From: Chloroflexota bacterium
GTDB lineage: Bacteria; Chloroflexota; Anaerolineae; Aggregatilineales; J027
Direction of reading: 5' to 3'
Length of the DNA: 64,000 bases
Assembly: GCA_016234595.1 (NCBI GenBank)
Contig: JACRBG010000016.1
Span: 1 to 64,000 of the forward strand
The position numbers and the translations under genes were made by a program. Below are positions 37,180-45,938 of this stretch, piece by piece; position 1 is the stretch's first letter; the number at the start of each line of letters is the position of its first letter. The notes under the pieces were generated by a model. It did no database searches, was not told where the DNA came from, and saw nothing but the letters and a program-made list of their open reading frames with translations.

Positions 37180-39027
37180 GTGATTGATACGCGATCTGAT
37201 ATTCGCAACATTGCCATTATCGCCCATGTTGATCATGGGAAAACTACGTTGGTAGACGGAATGCTCAAGCAATCCAAAGTATTTCGTGAATCGGCCCATG
37301 TAGGGGAACGTATTTTGGACTCCAATGCGCTAGAGCGTGAGCGCGGTATTACCATTTTGTCAAAAAACACCGCCGTCACCTGGGGCGGTATTAAAATCAA
37401 TATTGTTGATACACCCGGACACGCCGATTTTGGTGGCGAAGTCGAGCGTGTTTTGAACATGGTCGACGGTGCGCTGCTGTTGATCGACGCCGTTGAAGGC
37501 CCAATGCCTCAAACTCGTTTTGTCTTGCGCAAAGCCCTTGCCTTAAATCTTCGGGTCATTGTGGTCATCAACAAAGTTGACCGCGCTGCCTCCCGTTTGG
37601 ATGAAGTGCTAAACGAGACGTTTGACTTGTTTATCGAGCTAGGCGCTAACGACACTCAAGCCGAATTTCCTGTTGTGTACGCTATTGGTCTGACAGGCAG
37701 TGCTGGTTATTCCGCCGAGGAACTTACAGGCGATCTATCTCCCTTGTTTGAAACCATCATCAAAGAAATTCCCGGCCCCCGTGTTGACCATGATGCACCA
37801 GCCCAAATGTTGGTCACCACCTTGGACTACGACAATTACAAGGGGCAAATTGGTGTCGCCCGATTGCTGTCTGGCACCATTCGCAAAGGCATGACCGTTG
37901 CCCGTATCACCCCCCAAGGGGAACGCAGCATCGGCAAAATTGAATATCTTTTCACCCATCACAATTTGGCTCGTCAAGAAGTCGACGAAGTCACGGCGGG
38001 CGATATTCTGGCCTTTAGCGGGATGGATGAAATCGGGATCAGCGACACCATCGGGGATGTTAGCATGACTGAAGGTTTGCCGCCTATCAGCGTCGAAGAA
38101 CCCACTGTCCGCATGACCTTTGGTGTCAATACCTCACCATTTGCTGGACGTGAAGGCAAAACCGGTTGGGGCACATCGCGCCGACTGCGCCAACGTCTCT
38201 TTGATGAAACCCGCGTCAATGTGGCTTTGCGTGTCGCCGATGGGGATTCGCCTGATCGTTTTGTGGTTAGTGGTCGTGGAGAATTGCACCTCGGAATTTT
38301 GATCGAAACCATGCGCCGTGAAGGCTACGAATTCGATGTCAGCCGACCCGAAGTCATCTTTCATGAAGATCCCGACACGGGCGAGACGATGGAACCTATC
38401 GAAGAAGTACATGTGGATGTGGTCGAAAGCTATGCTGGCACCGTTGTCGAATTGATGGGTGCGCGCCGGGGACAAATGCTTGATATGGTCACGGAAAATG
38501 GCACCACCTTCCTCAAATATCTAGTGCCCACCCGTGCCTTGCTTGGTTTCCGCTCACAATTCATGCGCTCAACCAGTGGCATGGGCCAAATGCACAGCCT
38601 ATTTTATGGCTATGAACCTGTTTCTGGGCCAGTCCCCAGTCGTCAATTTGGCAGTCTGGTCGCGTGGGAAGATGGCATGGCAACCTCGTATGGTCTGCAA
38701 AATGCCCAAGAGCGGGGGTCGCTGTTTATTGGGCCGGGGATTGATGTGTACGAAGGCATGGTCGTGGGTGAACACATCCGCGCCGAAGACATAGCGGTCA
38801 ATGTCGCCAAGACCAAACACCTGACCAATCATCGCGCCAAGCCCACCGAAAAAGATTTCGGTTTGACCCCGCCTCGCAATTTGAGTTTGGATGATTGCAT
38901 TGAATTTCTGGCTGAAGATGAACTGCTAGAAGTGACACCCCAAAGCCTGCGTATTCGCAAACGCATCCTCAGCAATGATTTGCGCCAAAAGGATGTCAAA
39001 CGCCGCGAAACGATGATTGCGGGCTAA
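37180..39027 (+). CDS. typA: GTP-binding protein TypA/BipA
   Basis: A 615-residue ribosome-associated translational GTPase. G1 [16 protein letters not shown]2 ERERGITI, G3 [11 protein letters not shown] and G4 NKVDR are intact, and the C-terminal TypA-specific block [19 protein letters not shown] is present. I prefer GTG 37180 (AGGG 9 nt upstream, family length) to the in-frame ATG 37117, which has no ribosome site and lies upstream of a TACAAT -10-like box at 37134-37139. A strong terminator follows. It is divergent from the acyl-CoA synthetase gene. Confidence 0.95.
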   Translation: MIDTRSDIRNIAIIAHVDHGKTTLVDGMLKQSKVFRESAHVGERILDSNALERERGITILSKNTAVTWGGIKINIVDTPGHADFGGEVERVLNMVDGALLLIDAVEGPMPQTRFVLRKALALNLRVIVVINKVDRAASRLDEVLNETFDLFIELGANDTQAEFPVVYAIGLTGSAGYSAEELTGDLSPLFETIIKEIPGPRVDHDAPAQMLVTTLDYDNYKGQIGVARLLSGTIRKGMTVARITPQGERSIGKIEYLFTHHNLARQEVDEVTAGDILAFSGMDEIGISDTIGDVSMTEGLPPISVEEPTVRMTFGVNTSPFAGREGKTGWGTSRRLRQRLFDETRVNVALRVADGDSPDRFVVSGRGELHLGILIETMRREGYEFDVSRPEVIFHEDPDTGETMEPIEEVHVDVVESYAGTVVELMGARRGQMLDMVTENGTTFLKYLVPTRALLGFRSQFMRSTSGMGQMHSLFYGYEPVSGPVPSRQFGSLVAWEDGMATSYGLQNAQERGSLFIGPGIDVYEGMVVGEHIRAEDIAVNVAKTKHLTNHRAKPTEKDFGLTPPRNLSLDDCIEFLAEDELLEVTPQSLRIRKRILSNDLRQKDVKRRETMIAG

Positions 39028-39052
39028 AATTGTCGCACTAAAAATCAAAAAG

Positions 39053-39078
39053 CGCGGGATGTTGCTCCCGCGTTTTTT
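39053..39078. terminator. Terminator shared by typA and gatC
   Basis: CGCGGGA/TCCCGCG stem with a 6-nt loop and TTTTTT on the + strand; AAAA on the other side also serves the - strand. It overlaps the last bases of gatC. Confidence 0.85.
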
Positions 39079-39364
39079 ATTCCAGAATAGCCTGCACCCG
39101 GAATTGCCCTAATTCGGAGTCGGGGGCATTGGCAAGAGCCGCTTTTTGCTCAAGTCCGGGTTCTACCACATCGGCGGCCAATACATTTTTCAGCGGCAGC
39201 ACCGAGGCAGTTGGCGGAATATCATCCGTGTTGAGGGCATTTAATTCAGCAATATAATCCAAAATTGCCGAAAGCTGCACCGCATATTGGTCAAGTTCAG
39301 CTTCGGTTAGGTTCAATTTGGCAAGTTCGGCAATATGTTCAACTTCGGCACGGCTTAGGGACAT
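39077..39364 (-). CDS. gatC: Asp-tRNA(Asn)/Glu-tRNA(Gln) amidotransferase subunit C
   Basis: A 95-residue small subunit that wraps GatA and GatB in the transamidase converting misacylated Glu-tRNA(Gln) or Asp-tRNA(Asn). The N-terminal block VEHIAELAKLNLTEAELDQY and the middle ILDYIAELNALNTDDIPPT, followed by later DVVEPGLEQ, match the family. Length is exactly typical. No gatA or gatB is adjacent, so the subunits are scattered in this genome. The gene ends inside the shared terminator. Confidence 0.94.
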   Translation of the reverse strand: MSLSRAEVEHIAELAKLNLTEAELDQYAVQLSAILDYIAELNALNTDDIPPTASVLPLKNVLAADVVEPGLEQKAALANAPDSELGQFRVQAILE

Positions 39365-39544
39365 AAGATTTCCTCTCCTGTTTGAAGGGGCATTATAACT
39401 TTAAGCCTCGCCTACGCAAACCCCACGTTTTGGTGGTTAATCACAGTTGGTAGGCAACCCGCCGCCTACCGAAACTGTACAATATGCTACCATTGAGGCA
39501 AGAATCAAATTGAATGAATATGAGTAACCCACCGATTTAAAAGC

Positions 39545-40987
39545 ATGAACTATCAACCACTGCCCGATCCCCTATTTGAATCTGCCTATGCTCTCGTACA
39601 AGCAGGTCGCCATGCCGAGGCACGACGCACCTTGTTGACGCTATTGCAACAGGTTCCTAATCATGTCGAGGCGTTGGTATTGATGGGCTATCTCTCACGC
39701 CCTGCCGAAGCACGGCGCTATTTTATGCAGGCTTTACAACTCGATCCCTATCATGCTCAAGCCCAGCGCGGGTTGTTAAATATTGAGCAGCGGCAGCAGC
39801 GGCGTTTAACTGGGATATTGGTCGCAGGGGTACCCTTTGTCGCCCTAGCAATTGGGTTGTTCTTTTTTATCGGCCTTAATCTATTCGGCGGAAAAAATGA
39901 TGCTAATGAACCCACAGTGCAGGCTTTGGTTTCGAGCGCGACACCGACCCGTCGCCCTGCTAACAATATTCCACGGACAGCGACCCTAGCCACTGATGGT
40001 TTCGCATCCCCAACCCCGATTGATTGGCTATTGGCAACCCCTAACCAATTCGTACCCCCTTCCCCGACAGTAATTGCTGAGGGGCCAACATCCACCGAAA
40101 CCGCTACGTTGTCTAGCGAAACACCAACCACCACGGCGACGGAAACAACTACAGCGACACCCACATCAACGCAAGGGGGCATTGTTAGCCCTACCCCAAC
40201 CAGCACACCTTCCGAGACCAAGCCACTGCTGACAGGTATTAATCCAACTTCGACACCGACAGCCACATCTACTTTGACACCAACAACTACTCAAACAGCG
40301 ACTGATACCCCACCAATTGTGGGTCAACCCGCTACCGACACATCTACTCCGACCAGCACACCAACCACTACTGCAACCAGTACCTCAACCGCAACTTTGG
40401 ATACAACTGAGACGGCTACAGCAACTGTAACTGCTAGCGCAGCAGTACCCGATACGGCTACGGCAACTTCGACGCCTACAGCTACATCAACCGAAACAGA
40501 AACAGCCACCCCAACGCCAACCGATGCAATGGTGACATCTACTCCAACTTCGACTTCAGCGCCTGCCTATACCATTATTGACAACAGCTACGATGTCTTG
40601 GCCTTGATTAATCAGGCCCGCTGCACTAATGGCTTGAATCCGGTGATCCTAAACCCTCTACTCAATAACGCAGCGACCATCCACAGTATTGACATGGCAG
40701 TCAACAATTTCGTAGATCATGTTGGCTCGGATGGTAGTAATGTTGGCGACCGGGTGACCGCCCAAAATTATCCTTGGGTATTTTTAGGGGAAAATATCGC
40801 AGGTGGCCCAACCAGTGTCACCGCAGCATTTGGCTCATGGGGCACTGAATATATTCTTGACCCCAACATGCGCGAAATGGGCTTAGGGCATGTCTCCAAC
40901 CCCGACAGCGATTTGGATCATTATTGGACATTGGTGATGGCAAGCCGAGGTACCGACCCAATTACTTGCGCAGATATTGGCCTATAG
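39545..40987 (+). CDS. TPR-membrane-CAP domain surface protein
   Basis: A 480-residue protein in four parts. TPR-like helices (about 8-75) are predicted cytoplasmic. One membrane helix (about 89-113) follows. A Thr/Ser/Pro-rich low-complexity stalk spans about 125-335. The C-terminal CAP/SCP domain spans about 342-475, with the conserved INQAR, HSIDMA, FVDHVG and GENIAGG motifs. The outside should carry the CAP domain on a flexible, perhaps glycosylated stalk. CAP proteins bind lipids or sterols or act as proteases or adhesins; none can be chosen here. The frame stays open through the repetitive DNA, so the stalk is real. Confidence 0.85.
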   Translation: MNYQPLPDPLFESAYALVQAGRHAEARRTLLTLLQQVPNHVEALVLMGYLSRPAEARRYFMQALQLDPYHAQAQRGLLNIEQRQQRRLTGILVAGVPFVALAIGLFFFIGLNLFGGKNDANEPTVQALVSSATPTRRPANNIPRTATLATDGFASPTPIDWLLATPNQFVPPSPTVIAEGPTSTETATLSSETPTTTATETTTATPTSTQGGIVSPTPTSTPSETKPLLTGINPTSTPTATSTLTPTTTQTATDTPPIVGQPATDTSTPTSTPTTTATSTSTATLDTTETATATVTASAAVPDTATATSTPTATSTETETATPTPTDAMVTSTPTSTSAPAYTIIDNSYDVLALINQARCTNGLNPVILNPLLNNAATIHSIDMAVNNFVDHVGSDGSNVGDRVTAQNYPWVFLGENIAGGPTSVTAAFGSWGTEYILDPNMREMGLGHVSNPDSDLDHYWTLVMASRGTDPITCADIGL

Positions 40988-41011
40988 CAAGTCTTGGCAG
41001 GTTGATTCAGC

Positions 41012-41037
41012 AAGGGAGGATTTGCAAACCCTCCCTT
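41012..41037. terminator. Stem-loop between convergent CAP and SDR genes
   Basis: An 8-bp perfect stem AAGGGAGG/CCTCCCTT lies between two converging genes. There is no T-run, so the call is tentative. Confidence 0.4.
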
Positions 41038-41066
41038 ACAGGTCAGCAAGATGAATACGACGTAAA

Positions 41067-41804
41067 TCAGAGACTCATCTTCTTAAAAATGGATTCGGGG
41101 ATGTGGATAATCACCGCCATAATGTAGCGCCAGAACCAAGGGGCATAGACTGTATTTTTGCCTTTTTTCATGCCGAGGTAAATGGATTTTCCAACCGTAG
41201 CAGGAGCCGCAAACAGGAAATTCTTTTTGACATCCGCGGTCATCGGGGTATCTACGAGACCGGGTTTAATCGTGACCACTGCCACACCTGATTTCGCCAA
41301 CCGACTGCGCAACCCTTGCATAAATGCCGTCGTTCCAGCCTTTGCTGTGCCGTAGACATAATTGCTGCCACGTCCACGATCACCTGCTACCGACGAAATG
41401 ACCGCAATACAGCCGCGACGCTGTTGCTCAAAATAATTAGCCAACAAAGTCAGTAGGGATATATTGCTCAATAAATTGAGATTGATTTCCTTCAAAGCAA
41501 CCTCAACGCTGGCTTCGGCAGCCTTTTGATTGCCAAGCGTACCATGAGCTATCAACACTGCATCAAGGCTACCCATTGTTTGGACAGCAGATTCGATGAT
41601 TTGAGGATGTTTGCCAAAATCAGTCAAATCAGCTTCATAAACTTCGGCTCGTTTGGCTCCCCGAGCAATCAAATCATCTTTGATCACCGTGAGTCTATCC
41701 ATCGGGATGCCAACGAGGAAAAATTCAGCCCCCTCAGTTGCAAAAAAACGGGCAGTTTCCTGCGCGATGACAGAAGTCGCGCCGATTATCATAATTTTCA
41801 ACAT
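41067..41804 (-). CDS. Short-chain dehydrogenase, DprE2-like
   Basis: A 245-residue Rossmann oxidoreductase with an N-terminal nucleotide motif (IMIIGATSVIAQETARFF) and active-site Ser137/138, Tyr151 and Lys155 (YGTAKAG). Its ATG at 41804 follows the stop of the FAD oxidase by 2 nt with GGAAGA upstream, so the two are one unit; the longer frame to 41891 overlaps that gene and is not preferred. In mycobacteria DprE2 reduces the keto sugar that DprE1 makes, giving decaprenyl-phospho-arabinose. The pairing here supports an equivalent two-step epimerisation. The C terminus has a hydrophobic stretch (FWRYIMAVIIHI). Confidence 0.82.
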   Translation of the reverse strand: MLKIMIIGATSVIAQETARFFATEGAEFFLVGIPMDRLTVIKDDLIARGAKRAEVYEADLTDFGKHPQIIESAVQTMGSLDAVLIAHGTLGNQKAAEASVEVALKEINLNLLSNISLLTLLANYFEQQRRGCIAVISSVAGDRGRGSNYVYGTAKAGTTAFMQGLRSRLAKSGVAVVTIKPGLVDTPMTADVKKNFLFAAPATVGKSIYLGMKKGKNTVYAPWFWRYIMAVIIHIPESIFKKMSL

Positions 41805-41806
41805 GG

Positions 41807-43150
41807 TTATCTTCCATTCGCTGATGCTGTGACCCGTCGCCAGAAACTGGACGAGAATTTTGGGTCTATATAGTGTGCAAATTGTTCCCACTGGGGGAAA
41901 TAGGCGCGGAAATTCTCAGGCGACATACGCGCATCCTTAGCCGGATATACCCGACCTTTGGCCTCACGCACAATCACATCCAATTCATCCAACAATTTTA
42001 GGGTCTTTTCGCCATTAAATGCAAAATCAAGGGCTAGTGTCACCCCCGGCATCGGGAACGACATCATCCCCGGCGAAGCAATGTCACCAAAGGTCTTAAG
42101 GACAACCAAGAATGACCCCTCACCTGATTGGGCGATCCGGCGGTACACTTCGCGGATTGCTTCATTATCGCCCTCAATTGGCACGACCAACTGATACTGT
42201 AAAAAGCCGCGTTTGCCATACAGCCGATACCAATTATTGATCGCATCCAGCGGATAATAAAACGGCTCATAATGCACGATACTGCGCACATGCTTACCGA
42301 GGGGGATGCGATATAACACTGCATTAAACGCCTTAACAGACAGGGTGTTCAACGCAAAAGAGGGTAAATCAAACGGCACAAATGGCTTCAATTTATTGGC
42401 TATCGGCTCTGAGCCAAGTGGTGGATCGTAAAAATTCCCCGCCATAAAGATGCCACGTCCCATGCTGCTTTCACCTGAAAGACAGTCTGACCATGACATA
42501 AGGTATTCGAATTTTTGATCCATTTCTGCCGAAACCGCAAAAAATTCATCCAGATTAGCAAAGCGGATTTTTTCTTGATCAATCAAAGGGCTGGGAATAC
42601 GTTTGAGCTTGAATTCAGCCCACGTAATTATCCCAGTCAACCCTAAACCGCCAATCGTGGCCTGATACAACTCAACGTTTTCCGTCGGGGAGCAGATATA
42701 GCGCCCATCCGAACGGAGCAGTTCAAACTGGGTGACATGACAGCCAAACGTACCCGCGCGGTGATGATTTTTGCCATGCACATCGTTGGCAATCGCCCCG
42801 CCAATAGATACAAACTTTGTACCGGGGGTGACGGGCAAAAACCACCCGTGCGGCACAATAACCTCTAAAATTTGCTCTAATGAAATCCCTGCCTCGCAAC
42901 GAACGAGGCCTTGTTCGGCATCGAATGCCATAAACTGCTGCATATAGCTGGTATCCAATAAGATACCGCCTTCATTCAGACAGCTATCCCCATAACTGCG
43001 CCCATAGCCATAGGGCAGCACGGTCTCCTCGAATTTATTAATGTCAGGCACATCACTTCGCCAGTGAATCTGGTGAATGGCCTTGTGTTCAACGGTGGGA
43101 TAGCGCCCCCACGATTTATACTGCTTCAAGCGATTGAGTGGAGTGGTCAC
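41807..43150 (-). CDS. FAD-linked oxidase, DprE1-like
   Basis: A 447-residue VAO-type flavoenzyme. The FAD domain includes LPYGYGRSYGDSCLNEGG, EAGISLEQIL, PVTPGTKFVSIGGAIANDVHGKNHH and TFGCHVTQFELL. This HGKNHH-rich pattern is close to DprE1, the decaprenyl-phosphoribose 2'-oxidase. The second half is the substrate domain ending in YAKDARM-like VYPAKDARMSPENF. It is tightly followed by the DprE2-like SDR. In this organism the pair may make an arabinose donor for a cell-surface glycan; that use is inferred from mycobacterial biology. Confidence 0.84.
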   Translation of the reverse strand: MTTPLNRLKQYKSWGRYPTVEHKAIHQIHWRSDVPDINKFEETVLPYGYGRSYGDSCLNEGGILLDTSYMQQFMAFDAEQGLVRCEAGISLEQILEVIVPHGWFLPVTPGTKFVSIGGAIANDVHGKNHHRAGTFGCHVTQFELLRSDGRYICSPTENVELYQATIGGLGLTGIITWAEFKLKRIPSPLIDQEKIRFANLDEFFAVSAEMDQKFEYLMSWSDCLSGESSMGRGIFMAGNFYDPPLGSEPIANKLKPFVPFDLPSFALNTLSVKAFNAVLYRIPLGKHVRSIVHYEPFYYPLDAINNWYRLYGKRGFLQYQLVVPIEGDNEAIREVYRRIAQSGEGSFLVVLKTFGDIASPGMMSFPMPGVTLALDFAFNGEKTLKLLDELDVIVREAKGRVYPAKDARMSPENFRAYFPQWEQFAHYIDPKFSSSFWRRVTASANGR

Positions 43151-43254
43151 ACTTTGTCCCCAAGCCTAATAGATGATTGTACAAAGGCGATTTTACCAGA
43201 CAGGGGGATTGTTGTCTTGCTTCTCTTCTACTACATCCCGCCTAGAATTATTCC

Positions 43255-45780
43255 CTATTCCGTCGGAAAGAAATTCTCGCAACCAAGATTCATATTGGCG
43301 GGATTGCTGGCAAGTTCGGCAAAATTCGGCCAGTAGGTCGTCTGTTGGGCTGATTGAAAATCTTGCAATGCCCCAGCCAAATCATTGTTGCGCCGTCGAA
43401 TATCGGCCCGCAGCAGATACAACACTGTAAAATCAGGATCGCGCTCAATACCCTCAGTATAGGCGTTTTCCGAAGCTTCTAAGTCACCAATAACGCAATA
43501 AGCCACCCCCTTAAACAAATAAAGCTCAGCAAAGTCTCCAAATTCGAGCGCGGCATCCACATCGCGTATGGTGGCGTCATATTGGTGCAGGGCGAGGTTG
43601 GCAAATGCGGATAACAACAAGCCATAAAAACCGCCGTACTCTGGCTGATTACCTGCTGTCAAAATCACGCGATTACCCAGTGTGGGGTCGGGAAATTTTT
43701 GTAGCACCTCATCGAGCAAGCTGGTGACATCATCAATCCGGCCTTCCCGAATGGCGATGTTAATTGCCAGCGCATAAGGGAAATTGGCCTTCGGGTTGCG
43801 GGCAATTGAGGCGTCAAAATCGGCAGCAGCTTCTGGATATTGGCGATTGAGGAAATAAAATGACCCACGCATGGCATAGGGCAGCCAGTCATTCGGTTCA
43901 AGTTCGATGGCATGGCCCATTTCTTCAATCGCAACCGGAAAGTTTTGGCGCGAGCCTTCGACATTGGCAATATTGATATACGGGATGGCCCATTTGTTGT
44001 CGCTGATAAGAATGGCTGTATTAATGTCTTGGACTGCTTCCGAGTAGCGACCAACCCGATCGAGTGCTGCCCCACGTAAATGAAAAACAATGGGGTTACG
44101 TGGGTTAATTTGTAGGGCACTATCCAGTGATTCGACCGCTTTGGCCGGGTCATCATATAAGTTTTCATAATGGCGATAGACATGCGCCCCAACCGTAACG
44201 CCTGTGATTTCGGCGCGGGGCAAATCGCCCAAATCATTAAAGGCCACCATTGTGGTCGCCGCGTCATACGCATCCCCATCATAGGCGTGCCAAATCGTCG
44301 CAGCAGTCAGAATTTGGGGAGCGATGGATTGAGAACGCTCATCTTGCAACCTTAAGCGGACATTCCCCGTATCCCAAAGTAAGTCAATTGGTAAATCGGC
44401 TTGCCCAAAATAATTCACCACAATTTCAATTTCAATAAAATCATCGGTGTAATTACCCCACACCAAAATCGGGGCTTGATTGGCTTGGGCTACTTGCATT
44501 GCCTCTGCTTCGGATTTAACAACTTGTGGGTATTCTCGAATCCGAATTCCGGTGATGGGAGCGCCCTTTTCAATCACCTCTATCAAGTCATCCCGAATAA
44601 AACGATCTACTTGAGGCCGTTCATCGCCAAATTTCTCCAAATGGGCGATCAAGACCATCATCTCCCCCGGTGCAACTGGCTCAATCGTGGCGATGGCTGG
44701 CTGTTTACTAGGTTTATCCTGATTTCGCATTATCACGATGCCGAACAAGATACCCAAACCAATTAGCAAGGCCACGAAAATAGGTAACACCCCCCGCCCC
44801 TGTTTTGCACGTGCAATCAGCGTCGTCCGATTAGTTGGTGCAATCAGTGTTGTTTTGGCATCACGTGGGGCTGGGGTATGTGTAACTACCACCTCATCGG
44901 GTAAGGGGGTTGCAAAACGCGCGGTTGGCAGATTAGAACGAATTCCGGGCGAGAGCATGGCACTGTCGAGGTCTTTCACCAATTCTTCCAATTCGGCCCC
45001 TACCCGACGGGCACTCGGAATGCGCTCATTGGGTTCTTTCTCCAACATTTGCAGCACCAAATTGACAAGGCGTGGCGGTAAATCGCCCCGGAATTGGGCA
45101 AGATCGGGGACAGGTTGCAATAAAATATTGGCGAGCGTGGCACTCGAAGAGTCAGCATCAAAGGGGTGCTTACCCGCCAGCATTTCGTAAACCACAACCC
45201 CAAACGACCAAATATCAGTACGGCTGTCATAAGTCTCGCCCCGTATTGCTTCTGGGCTAAGATAAGCTACACTGCCCACCATAGCCCCTGTCTGGGTAAC
45301 ATTTTGGTGTTTTTCCATGCGGGCCAACCCAAAATCTGTCAAGCGCGGAGTGCCATCGTTTGCTAGTAAAATATTCGCAGGTTTAATATCACGGTGAATA
45401 ATTTTGAGATGATGCGCACGGGCAAGGGCATCAGCCAATTCTAATGCAATTTTTAGGATGGTTTGGAGTGGAAGCTGAGGTTGTTTCCGCAGCAAATCTG
45501 CCAGTGAACCCCCTTCAACGTATTCTAAGATAATGGAGAAATTATCAGTGTCTTCAACGACATCCAACATCTTCACAATGTTGGGGTGATTTAAAATGCG
45601 CAACGCCTCACTTTCGCGCTTCAGCCGTTCCAATAAGCCGGGGTCATCGTCAATCGCATCGGTTGGCAACACTTTGATGGCAACATTTAAACCCGAGGTG
45701 GTGTCTTTACCTAAAAAAACACGCCCCATGCCGCCTTTACCGATTAACTCTAGTCGTTCATAACGTCCAACAGTGTTCAT
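43255..45780 (-). CDS. Transmembrane Ser/Thr protein kinase with TPR region
   Basis: An 841-residue receptor-like kinase. The kinase domain (about 7-268) has the Gly-rich loop LIGKGGMGRVFLG, Lys36, catalytic HRDIKPAN (Asp131) and DFG (Asp149). A Thr-rich juxtamembrane part and one membrane helix (about 331-351) follow, then an outer region of about 190 residues that includes VLIAHLEKFGDERPQ and ILVWGNYTDDF, and finally TPR repeats (about 555-830). PknB-type kinases often autophosphorylate the juxtamembrane segment. The outer half recalls adenylate-cyclase- or SARP-associated TPR proteins. Target proteins are not evident. It is separate from the GH locus by a terminator. Confidence 0.92.
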   Translation of the reverse strand: MNTVGRYERLELIGKGGMGRVFLGKDTTSGLNVAIKVLPTDAIDDDPGLLERLKRESEALRILNHPNIVKMLDVVEDTDNFSIILEYVEGGSLADLLRKQPQLPLQTILKIALELADALARAHHLKIIHRDIKPANILLANDGTPRLTDFGLARMEKHQNVTQTGAMVGSVAYLSPEAIRGETYDSRTDIWSFGVVVYEMLAGKHPFDADSSSATLANILLQPVPDLAQFRGDLPPRLVNLVLQMLEKEPNERIPSARRVGAELEELVKDLDSAMLSPGIRSNLPTARFATPLPDEVVVTHTPAPRDAKTTLIAPTNRTTLIARAKQGRGVLPIFVALLIGLGILFGIVIMRNQDKPSKQPAIATIEPVAPGEMMVLIAHLEKFGDERPQVDRFIRDDLIEVIEKGAPITGIRIREYPQVVKSEAEAMQVAQANQAPILVWGNYTDDFIEIEIVVNYFGQADLPIDLLWDTGNVRLRLQDERSQSIAPQILTAATIWHAYDGDAYDAATTMVAFNDLGDLPRAEITGVTVGAHVYRHYENLYDDPAKAVESLDSALQINPRNPIVFHLRGAALDRVGRYSEAVQDINTAILISDNKWAIPYINIANVEGSRQNFPVAIEEMGHAIELEPNDWLPYAMRGSFYFLNRQYPEAAADFDASIARNPKANFPYALAINIAIREGRIDDVTSLLDEVLQKFPDPTLGNRVILTAGNQPEYGGFYGLLLSAFANLALHQYDATIRDVDAALEFGDFAELYLFKGVAYCVIGDLEASENAYTEGIERDPDFTVLYLLRADIRRRNNDLAGALQDFQSAQQTTYWPNFAELASNPANMNLGCENFFPTE

Positions 45781-45876
45781 TCAGCAGTGCCCCATTGCTT
45801 ATTCGTGTGACTAGGGGAATTGTACAAAAATATCCGTTTATTCTGCCAGTCGCTCGATTTTGGCAAACACATAACG

Positions 45877-45909
45877 AAAAAAATCCCCTCTCCATTGATT
45901 GGAGAAGGG
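45877..45909 (-). terminator. Terminator of the mannan-type locus
   Basis: On the - strand a 9-bp GC-rich stem with one G-T pair (complement of 45885-45893 and 45901-45909), then A and seven T. It starts 29 bp after the GH5 stop and closes the leftward operon. Confidence 0.82.
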
Positions 45910-45938
45910 ACTTAGGAGCCAAAAAGATTTAGAAACTA

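Noticed and set aside
39757..40509. Val/Gly-rich frames on the - strand
   Set aside because: They mirror the Thr/Pro codon repeats of the CAP-protein stalk; low-complexity antisense shadow.
39545..40560. Possible tandem-repeat or CRISPR-like structure
   Set aside because: The ACA/ACC-rich repetition is codon-level Thr/Ser/Pro repetition inside an open frame. There are no regular repeats with unique spacers.
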